Positions 55,148 through 64,000 of a stretch of DNA of 64,000 nucleotides are shown in pieces; within the stretch, counting starts at the first letter, position 1; each line of letters starts with the position of its first letter. The notes below the pieces were generated by a model. That model saw only the letters and a list, made by a program, of their open reading frames with translations, searched no databases and was not told where the DNA came from. Made by a program: the position numbers and the translations under genes. The stretch is from Salvator merianae. Taxonomy: Eukaryota; Chordata; Lepidosauria; Squamata; Teiidae. The stretch spans positions 1,888,361-1,952,360 of the forward strand of contig QVOM02000072.1 of NCBI GenBank assembly GCA_003586115.2, in the 5' to 3' direction.

Positions 55148-57260
55148 TCCTGTCAGAAGCTAAGCTGGTCACCCTGTGTCAGTGCTGTGAGAACTCTTAT
55201 GATCAGTGACATCAAGGCATTCTAAACTGAAATCCATTTTGGATTATACAGGTGAAGTGTTCTTGGGAGATAGTCCATCATCCATCACTACAGTTGTTAA
55301 GAAGAGCTCTCTTTACCACATGATTTGACAGTCTCTGTTTTTATAAGAGAACTGCAAAGGATGCTAAGGCCTGCCATAATTTGTTGTACATTTGATCCTT
55401 TATTTAAAATCAGTCTGTCTTCTTTAAATGAATGGATGCCTTGAAATAGTAGCAAACTTGCAATTCATGTATTTGCTTTTTTATCAGTAGGTAACAAGTT
55501 GAGGTATGTACCTTAAGTAAAGGTATTTCATTAAGCTTAATTTAAAAAAAAACTGAGGCAAACCTAATGTAATGTGCCACTTTTTAAAAAAAAGGTGCCA
55601 TAGGTCAGTTGTAAAAAATTACTTTAGAAGAATGGCAATTCCCTACTTTTTATATTAAATACATTTGGCCATATTTTCCCCTACATTTTCACATTATTTG
55701 TGAGTAAACCTACCTGTAGGCTTTTCAATGCCTTTAAAGAAACAGAGGTCCTAAATGCAAGGTGGTTTTAAAATTGTTTTATAAATTTGGAAATCATAAC
55801 TACTAAGTGTGGAAGATGACTGATTGAATTTGCAGTAATTTATAATTGGACTGAAGTGAGCATAAGATGTTATATATAAAAAGGCTAGCAAAAAAGCTAT
55901 ATTTGATTAATCTTACTGATTTTTTTTTTCTAGTTAAACAGTGATAATTTCCAAACGGGGGGGTGGGTGGGAGGGGCTTGTTTTGTTTTAAAACAGATTC
56001 TAGAGAATCAGTTGTTTGCTTCAATGGAATATCACTTTGACATTAACCATGGGAAGCAATAGTTATTGGTCAGTCCACAGAACAAGCAAAATTAAGCTTG
56101 TATAACATACTACAGCTTGATTACTCTAGTATCTTAAGCACTTGATATCTTATGTGCAATAGCGGAAATTGGGAATAGCATTTGATATTATAACTATTTG
56201 GCATTTAAGTAAGGCATAGTAAAATGCGGAGAACCAAACTCAACATATTCCAAATTTGAAAGATCATGACAAATCATGAATAATATTATCAGAGAAAATT
56301 AAATAGAATTAGAAAAAATGGGATAAGGGGGTTCATTTGATACGGACTGATAAAAGTATAAAACTCTAACCATTTTCTAGATCATCTTTACATAATGCTG
56401 AAATGCAACATTTACATCTACTTATCCGAATTTGGCTAAGAGGAAAATCATGCAATAAATTCAGAGGTTTTGATCTTTAAAATCTGGATACTCCAGAATT
56501 TTAATAATTAGAATGAATTGGCACGTGAGATGATGCTCTGAGATGAAGAATATTAGTAAGTTCTTACTTATGCAGCATTTTAGCTTGGGTTGTTAATAAT
56601 GCCCAGATGTCATTGCTCTGTAAATAAGTAATAGGGTACAAAATCAGCACAGGAATGCGTAGTAAATATTTTATGTTATTAGGTGGTAAATCACCAAAAT
56701 TAAGTGGAGAAATAATGCAGCATGGCATCCTTTCAGTGTACTGCAGTAGGTTAAGAGTGGTGCTTTGTGCGTACACTCTTTATATGGGCCACTGACTATT
56801 CTATAACTATTAAGATTTTTTTAATTAAGACATAATGAGGTTTGACCCAGGTTTTAGATGTTTTCAACATTATTAACTGCATTATCAATGCAATTTCTGC
56901 ATTCCTTAAGACAAGAGGCCTTGTTAGATGTTTTTGGACTCTTAAGTCACATAAGGCTCAGCAAACACATCCAAAAGGCAAGCATTATGGGAATTGCAGT
57001 CTAGAAACTTCAGGAGAGTCAAAGGTTAGTTACCCTTGCTTTAAATGAATGTATAAGTATAATCAGCTACAGACAATGTGATTTTAATGCAGATATTTGG
57101 AAGTTTAAATATCTTTTTTTTTTAAATCTGACATAAAGACAATTTTTGAACAGATTGTATTCTCTTAGAATGTCAACTGTATGTAAATAATGTTACTTCA
57201 GTTGTAAATCTTCAAACGCACAATAAACATAGGTTATCCTTAATAAATAAATTAGTATTG
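55148..57260 (+). other. CPT1A: CPT1A 3' untranslated region
   Basis: About 2.1 kb of AT-rich sequence follows the stop codon without recognisable repeats or frames. It contains T-rich tracts and a G-rich stretch near 55957-55977. The end is inferred from two AATAAA hexamers at 57222 and 57242 followed by GT-rich sequence; the exact cleavage site is not determined. Confidence 0.75.
57222..57247 (+). promoter_or_regulatory. CPT1A: CPT1A polyadenylation signals
   Basis: Two AATAAA hexamers lie at 57222-57227 and 57242-57247, followed within 30-50 bases by GT/T-rich sequence (attgttggtgtttat). This is the usual arrangement of a vertebrate poly(A) site, about 2.1 kb after the stop. Confidence 0.7.
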
Positions 57261-57636
57261 TAATATGTGAAATGGCTTTTATTGTTGGTGTTTATATTTC
57301 ATCTTTCCTTCAAAAAGAACAAAGCAAGTGTATATCATGTCTTCCCCACTGGATCTTCACAATAATCCTGTAACGTAAATTAGGCTGAGAGGCAGTGAGT
57401 GGTCCGAGGTCATCAACTGTGCTTCCTTGGCTGAGTGGAAATTTAATCTCACAATTCCTAGGTTCTAGTCCAACACAATACTATTACACTACTTTGACTT
57501 TCACATGTGTAAGGTTTAACTTGTCAGTTCTTTCACTCAGGTCCTTGGTGCAGGATCAACACAATTGGAAAAGGAAAAGCAACCACAGAACTTGTGTTGC
57601 TCTTTAAGAAACTAATCTGGTACTTTCTACTGAGCA

Positions 57637-57830
57637 TAAGAATATAAGTACAGCCTCATTTCATCAAGCTAAAGGTCAGTTTAGTCTATCATTGAGTTCT
57701 CATAGATGTCAACCAAATTCTTATGAAAAGCCTGCAAGTGAGACAATAGCACTCTCATTTCCTAGCCACTGACATACAGCAGTGTACTGTTTCTATTGGA
57801 GATAGCTACACAGTCATGCTAACTACTAGG
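57637..57830 (-). mobile_element. CR1/L3-like 3' end fragment (minus)
   Basis: Begins at gcataagaatataagtacag, the usual reverse-complement start of this LINE tail, and continues with a diverged body. It lies just downstream of the CPT1A 3' end. Confidence 0.5.
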
Positions 57831-58586
57831 CACTAAGTTCCTATCATCTATTGATTATCTAATTGCCTTTTAAAGCTGTCCAAGTTGGAGCAAAGGATGC
57901 CAGTGGTGCTTTGAAGCCATCCCACATTACCACCAGGGAGTGCACAAACACCAGAATCCTTATAACACAGAGCTCTTTATTTAAAAAAACCCTTTGCATA
58001 CTTCAAATTGGGGACCATTACTGCATCTTGCTAATTCCAATTGTGTGAAGAATTTTTATCAGCCCTGAATCCCTCCAGCAATTAAGATTTCATGATCCCA
58101 TATTCACTTACTAAGAGAGAAAATAACTTTATACCCATTCTCTCCACTTCAGGCTTAGTCTTATGCACCTTACATGATTCACTCACTTTCATTTGCCTTT
58201 TTTTCTAAACACTCAGAAATATTTTATCCCCTTAGTTACCCTCATTTTCTGTATGAACAGACCATTCACTAGGGAGCATTGGGTTGGTACTCACAGTTAA
58301 CCTTCCAAATTTGCAAGGAGGAGGATCTATTAAAATATCTGCCTGAGAAACTTCAGAAGTCCTAAGAATTCCTGAATTTCTAGGAAATATTGGCCTTCTT
58401 TGCAATGCTGAAATGGAAAGATCATTATTTGTAGTGAAAAAGCTCACTTAATTATTGTTGTGTCCTTTGATTGCCAACCAGCAGAGTTGATCAAAGTGAA
58501 GAACACACTGGTGGAACTTTTAAGACCTACTGTGGCAAATTAGTAGAGCACATTGAAGGTAAAATCACTATTATTTCTCCTGGTAG

Positions 58587-58790
58587 GAGTCAAAGATATA
58601 GCCATGTTAGCCCAGATCAGTATAGCAAGGGGGTCTAGTAACACCTTAGAGATTAACAAAGAAAAAGCACTTGGTAGCATGAGCTTTCATAGATTAAGCC
58701 TACTTCATCAAATGCATCTTAGTCAACAAAAAGCTCATGCTACCAAGTGATTTTTCTTTGTTAGTCTTTAGGGTGCTACCTCTTTGTTAT
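58587..58790. mobile_element. Compact foldback repeat (same family as 43062)
   Basis: Left arm ctagtaacaccttagagatt then acttggtagcatgagctttc; right arm aaagctcatgctaccaagtg and gttagtctttagggtgctac. The centre is taagcctacttcatcaaatg. It is a hairpin about 200 bases long, downstream of CPT1A. Confidence 0.7.
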
Positions 58791-61700
58791 TTCTCCTGAA
58801 TTAGATTATACTCCAAATTATACAGTTTTCCTGCCCAAATGGTGTAAATCTCAAAACTCTAAAATAGTGAGAGAACCAGAACACCCCTCCCTTGTTGAGG
58901 AGGACTGTAAATGCATGGGGTTTGGCACCATTTTGATCCATGAATAGCAAGGGAGGGTCACAAATCCCACTCAGTGCAAATACACAAAACCACAAATATA
59001 AACCTTTATGACTATATCTGGATATTTAGTGCAGTATCTTTTCAAATTGTGCAGAAACTTTCAGATATTGCTGCCTGAGGATGAAGATATGACACTTGTA
59101 CCTGCCTTCTTGATTGTACGTTTCTAGGATGCAAAGGTTGAACTTCCCTTAGTGGGCCTTTGGAGTGTGTATAAGAGGCATGCAGACCTTCAAGCCTGTC
59201 CCAGTGTTTCCTACAGAGGGCACTGTCATCAGATTATAAAAGCACACCTTCCAATCCCCCAGATCCACTCTGTGGTAGACTTAGAAGAGAACATGACAGT
59301 ATAGTCAGAGTTACGTATACAATGTAAAACATACCCGACCCCCAAGGATTCAGAATCCAAGGAAAAATAAGGGGATCTCAAACACGAAATAAGAACAAAA
59401 ATATACAGGTGGACTGCATGTTGCCTCTGCACACTTGAGAAGGACTCAAGCAAGTTCTGTGTTTCCATTTCTAAAATGTGCAATAGGAGGCACACAGACC
59501 TTTAGGACATAGCAAAGCTAATTTAAAAGATTGACATCCTTAATTGTTCATTACTTGTTGCAGAACTCTTTGTCCAAAGGGTTATAACCACTGATCTTTT
59601 TAGATCTAATTTATAGTGTCTAAATTTATAGACTGTCCAAGGTGCTGCCCTACGGATTTCTTCTACTGCAGCTGATGGGGTAGATCTCATGGACTGATAC
59701 TTGATTACTTCTGGTGGAGGCTGTTTATTTGAACCAAGATTTTAACCATGTGGCAATGAACTTGGAGGAAGCTTTCTGTCCTACTTTGGCCTGCTTTGAG
59801 CATTTGTTTTCCTAGTATCCTGTTTTTCACCTCTCTTCTCAAATCCACAGTTCTGCCGTTTTTCCTATGGATGCTTGAGGTGAGGGCAAAAGAGAGGTAA
59901 ATTAATAAGCTCATTTGTATGAAACTGGGAGTTTGTTTTTGATGTAAACAAAGGATCCACTCGTAAAATTATTAAATCTAGCAGAATTTTGCAGCACCCC
60001 TCATTGATTGAGAACATCATCAGTTCAGATTATTTTTTGACTGATGGGATTATCACTAGAAACACCACCTTATCTGTTTGAGGTTCAAGACATCTTTAAG
60101 AGGCATCGAAGTCTGCCCATCTCCAAAGAATTCCATACTAAAGGGGTGTGAGAGTGCTTGGAGGAACTTCAATCCCCCTCCAAAGGACAAAAAGTTCAGA
60201 GTGCAAGATACATCTCTGAAGCCACTTCTTGAGCACTGAGCTGGGTCCCCGCTATGGGGAAACATGTCACATCTGCATGCAGGCTTGCTGCACCTGCACA
60301 CATGGAGGGCAGGGAAGCCCTCCAAGCACATGCACAGAGAATTAAGAACAGTAGTGGAGTAATTAAGTTCCTCTCCAAAGCTGTATGAGGTCACAAGGGC
60401 AACCCATTCTGGCAGAGGAGACAGTGCAGTGGAAACACAACCTAGATCGTTTCAATTTGGATTCAATGGTTCTACCCGCTTCCTAGTGGCCCATTCATAA
60501 AATGCCTTCCAGGTACTAGGATGGTCTTGAGCTGGAAGGGCATTAGCCTCACTACTTTGCTTCAAGCTGGTAATAGCATAAATCCTTATGGTAGCTGGTT
60601 TGATCAATTGCTGGTATACAACAGACCAATCCCATCAATCTCTGGCTTTGAGCCTCCATGAAATATTGTACTCCTAACCTGGACGTGCATGCACATGCCC
60701 CTTCCACATAGGAGATCCTCCCCCTCTTTGGGAATGGCCAAAGAGGACCAACTGTTAATGCTTGAAGACTTCCTGTGGCAAAAGAGTGCGAACAGCATAA
60801 CCTCTGTCCTGTCCCTGTGAATCTTGGAAGCAGACGCAATGGTTGTGACACATAAAGAAGTCATCTTAGCCAAACATCTGACAAGGAGTTAATCCCTTCT
60901 GCTCACAAATCCCAATGCTGGGAATAATAGAAAGTTAGCTGTGCATTGTCATAAGATGCAAAGAGATCCAGAATTGGCATCCCTCACCTTGTCACTGACT
61001 AGCAAAACACATCTGGACTGAGGTGCTGCTCTGAACCTGGAAGATGTGTTTGGCTGAGAACATCTATTCCATGTATGTAAATGGTGAACAGAGAGAGTAC
61101 ATGTTTTCAACATAATGAAAATTTATAGAGAATAAGGCCATTAAGGAGAGGATGTTGTCACTTCAAATATGACAGTTGTAGATGACACTATTTTTTCTTG
61201 TGCGGAGTCTCAGCTATAATATTTCAAAATACTGTTAAGCATATGTTTCCTCTTAAAAAACCCCTAAAGCAACATAATTCTTTGTGTTACTATCCACATT
61301 CCAGTGTTTCAACCACATTTACAAAATAAGCCATCAATTCAGATGCATGATATCTAAGCTCATGTCTACTATTAACTGCAAAACTCTTCTGACCATCTTG
61401 TTGATGGTACTGCTGGCTTGCAGTAGATCAGAGCTTTTCAGGACCAATTTCGAAAAAAGAGACATGTACTGAAACCCTTAGAACTAATGCATCTCCCTCA
61501 AAAAATATCTTCAATGCTTCTGATTTTTTTATTCAGATAGGCCTGAAGCAAAGAGTCACCAGACAAGAGAATAGCTATTGGGACATTTATTAAGGGAACA
61601 ATCTAAATACGTGGTTCCCTGAAATTAGAACCAAAGAGCCTTCTAAGCACAGGAGGCATATCCCAGGAGTGAGCTAGAAATTGCCAGTCCTCCAAAACCA

Positions 61701-62383
61701 TTATTGAAAAGTTGTAAGGATTGGGGCCACCATCACTCGCTTATTGATAGTATAAGCAAGTCCTATGCCTCACTGTCTAATTCCTCATTTTGTGTGACCT
61801 TATGCAACAAATGCAAAGGGGACAAGGGGGCAAATTCAACTATCTTAAAAGCCTTGAGACACTGCTACTGACTATAATTCCTTTTCAGAGTTGTTATTTA
61901 CATCCATTTCTGAGTCAGAATGTTCACCTTCTGAGTTTGCTGTCAATTAAATCTCCTCATCTTGAGGAATTATTAATCTGATCACAAGAATGGGTCATGC
62001 CATTTTTCTCATTTCTAAACCCTGTCACATGTTATTAGGCTTATTGCAATGTTTAGTATAAGTGCCATCCCCCTTGTCATTATGCTCTGGTTGATCTGAA
62101 ACTGAAGGAAGAAAGAGGTCCCTTTCCTCTGCACTAAACGCATTATGGATTAACTCCATAGGAATGCACATGACTTAACTCTTTTCAGGGAGGAGAACTT
62201 GTCTTGTTGCAGCTTCCTTAGCCTTATTTCACCTTTTTTCCCCCCAAGCATCTTGCACTGCATTGAAATCAGTAAGGCTTCCCAGTAACACCGCCCTCAG
62301 CAGCCCCACCAGTAGAATTAAGTTAGGGCCTCCGAGAGCCTGGCACAGCAGCAGGAAAAACAGTTATCTGAGTGCTCACAGCT
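58791..62383. other. Intergenic, no gene recognised
   Basis: Non-coding text without recognisable protein. The block 59150-61000 has wording such as ctgcatgcaggcttgctgca and gcatgcacatgccccttcc, suggesting an old dispersed repeat of unknown type. Its longest open frame (60056-60394, minus) has no domain. Confidence 0.4.
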
Positions 62384-64000
62384 TAGAATCATAGAATCAT
62401 AGATTTGGAAGGGACCTCCAGGGTTATTGAATCCAACCCCCTACTCAATGCAGGATTCACTAAACCATCCCAGATATCTGTCCAGCCTCTCTTTGAAGAC
62501 CTCCAGTGAAGGAGAGCCCACCACCTCTTGCGGTAACCTGTTCCAATGACTGATTGCCCTTACTGTCCAAGTTTTTTCTAATATCTAGCCTGATTCTGCC
62601 CCATTGAAGTTTCATCCCATTGTTTCTAGACCTTCCTTCTTATGCAAGTGAGAATAGGGACAATCCTTCTGCACTGTGACAGCCCTTCAGATACTTGAAA
62701 ACAGCTATCATGTCTCCTCTCAGTCTTTTCTTCTGCAGGCTAAACATTCCTAGATCCTTTAACCGTTCCTCGTAGGACATGGTTTGCAAACCACTCTCCA
62801 TTTTAGTAGCCCTTCTCTGAACTTGCTCCAATTTGTCAATGTCTTTTTTAAATTGGTGTGCCCAGAACTGGACACAATATTCCAGATGAGGTCTGAACAA
62901 TGTAGAGTAAAGAGGAATAATTACTTCTCATGATCTAGACTCTATGCTCCTCTTCATACACCCCAGGATGGTGTTTGCCTTTTTTGCAGCTGCATCACAC
63001 TGTTGACTCATGTTTAATCTGTGATCCACTAGTACATCCAGATCCTTTTCGCATGTGTTGCTGCTCAGCGAGATTCCTCCCATTCTGTATTGGATATTGT
63101 CATTTTTCTTACCCAGATGTAGACCTTTGCATTTCTCCCTGTTAAATGTCATTCTATTAGTTTCAGCCCACTGTTCAAGTCTGTCTAGATCTTTTTGAAT
63201 CCTCTCCTTCTCCTCCCTAGTGTTAACAACCCCTCCTAGCTTTATGTCATCTGCAAATTTGATCAGCGTCTCCTCAACTCCCTCATTCAGATCATTTATA
63301 AAAATGTTGAACAGCACCGGGCCCAAGACCCCACTTGAGGTACCCCACTCAAGACATTCTTCCAATCGGATGTGAAGCCATTTATGATCACTCTTTGTGT
63401 ACGATCAAAGTTGGCCTGTTGATCCCATATTTGATCATTTTTTCAATAAGTATGGTATGAGACACCTTGTCAAATGCTTTCCTAAAGTCAAGATATACTA
63501 CGTCCACGGCATTTCCTTGATCGATCCATCCCGTAATTTTGTCATAAAAGGAAATGAGATTAGTCTGACATGACTTGTTTGTTACAAATCCATGTTGGCT
63601 CTGGTTGATTATTGTATTCCCATCCAAGTGCTCGCATATATGCTGTTTAATAATTTGTTCAAGGATCTTACCTGGTATTGAAGTCAGGCTCACAGGCCTA
63701 TAGTTTCCTGGGTCAGCCTTCTTCCCTTTTTTGAAGAGAGAGACAACATTTGCCCTTCTCCAATCTTCTGGGACTTCTCCTGTTCTCCAGTTCTCAAATA
63801 TCACAGAGAGTGGTTCAGCAATTATATCCGCTAATTCCTTCAGCACCCTAGGACGTAATTCATTTGGGCCTAGAGACTTGAATTCATTTAAGTTAGCTAA
63901 GTGTTCCCTCACCTTCTCCTTGTCCATACAGAGCCTTGATTCTCTTATTCCCTCAACAGCACAGTGAAGGCCAACCGATGTTTCATTTCCTTTCTGAGAG
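62384..64000 (-). mobile_element. CR1-type LINE, 3' part, running off the window
   Basis: On the minus strand, broken frames encode a CR1 reverse transcriptase: fingers/palm region with DPGNYRPVSLTSIPGK and VVYLDFRKAFDKVSH (63388-63927), then GPVLFNIFINDL and the catalytic FADDIKLGG, followed by MSQQCDAAAKKANTILGCM (62928-63365), and C-terminal [18 protein letters not shown] with [21 protein letters not shown] (62640-62900). The 3' end at 62384-62402 has the ATTCTATG-type repeat typical of CR1. Frame changes near 63370-63388 (the expected segment between the two blocks is missing) and 62900-62928 show it is dead. The 5' part lies beyond 64000. Confidence 0.95.

Noticed and set aside
62384..64000. 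Minus-strand reverse transcriptase considered as a host gene or retrovirus
   Set aside because: The CR1-specific motifs, 3' ATTCTATG-type end and lack of LTRs identify a non-LTR LINE, and frame breaks show it is inactive.

Overview
This window is vertebrate genomic DNA: one large multi-exon gene with long introns full of interspersed repeats. The gene is CPT1A, carnitine O-palmitoyltransferase 1 (liver form), on the + strand. All 18 coding exons that correspond to human exons 2-19 can be read with consensus AG/GT borders and consistent phases, from the ATG at 11997 to the TGA at 55147. The joined frame encodes 770 residues (human 773 from memory; the difference is a 3-residue deletion in exon 17). 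Catalytic His473, the malonyl-CoA-sensitivity residue Met593 and the STS motif at 685-687 fall at the same numbers as in mammals. The non-coding exon 1 and the promoter are not visible and probably lie upstream of the window.

The host is most likely a sauropsid, probably a squamate reptile. The evidence is CR1-type LINEs with 3' ends made of ATTCTATG-like units, L2-like 3' ends with TAAA tails, many small DNA-transposon derivatives, and a CPT1A protein that is close to but distinct from mammalian CPT1A. The species cannot be named from the sequence.

Layout: 1-11983 is upstream or intron-1 sequence made of repeats (miniature elements, an LTR-like block, a CR1 ORF1 remnant) and unassigned DNA. 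11984-55147 holds the coding exons. 55148 to about 57260 is the 3' UTR, ending at two AATAAA signals. 57260-62383 is intergenic with a few repeats. 62384-64000 is a minus-strand CR1 LINE with recognisable reverse transcriptase that runs off the window.

The most interesting observation is a second, intact version of exon 9. Exon 9a (29542-29629) encodes the usual CPT1A segment. Exon 9b (30052-30136), 422 bases downstream, encodes a clearly homologous but diverged segment (17 of 28 aligned residues identical) with its own splice sites and the same phases. Using both, or neither, gives an immediate stop codon, so the two look like mutually exclusive cassettes giving two CPT1A isoforms. The second theme is a dense family of miniature inverted-terminal-repeat elements with ends like GGCCTTTCTGCACTT. 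There are at least 14 copies, several flanked by exact 5-base duplications, some nested, and one with a GC-rich interior. Three other DNA elements have well-defined target duplications.
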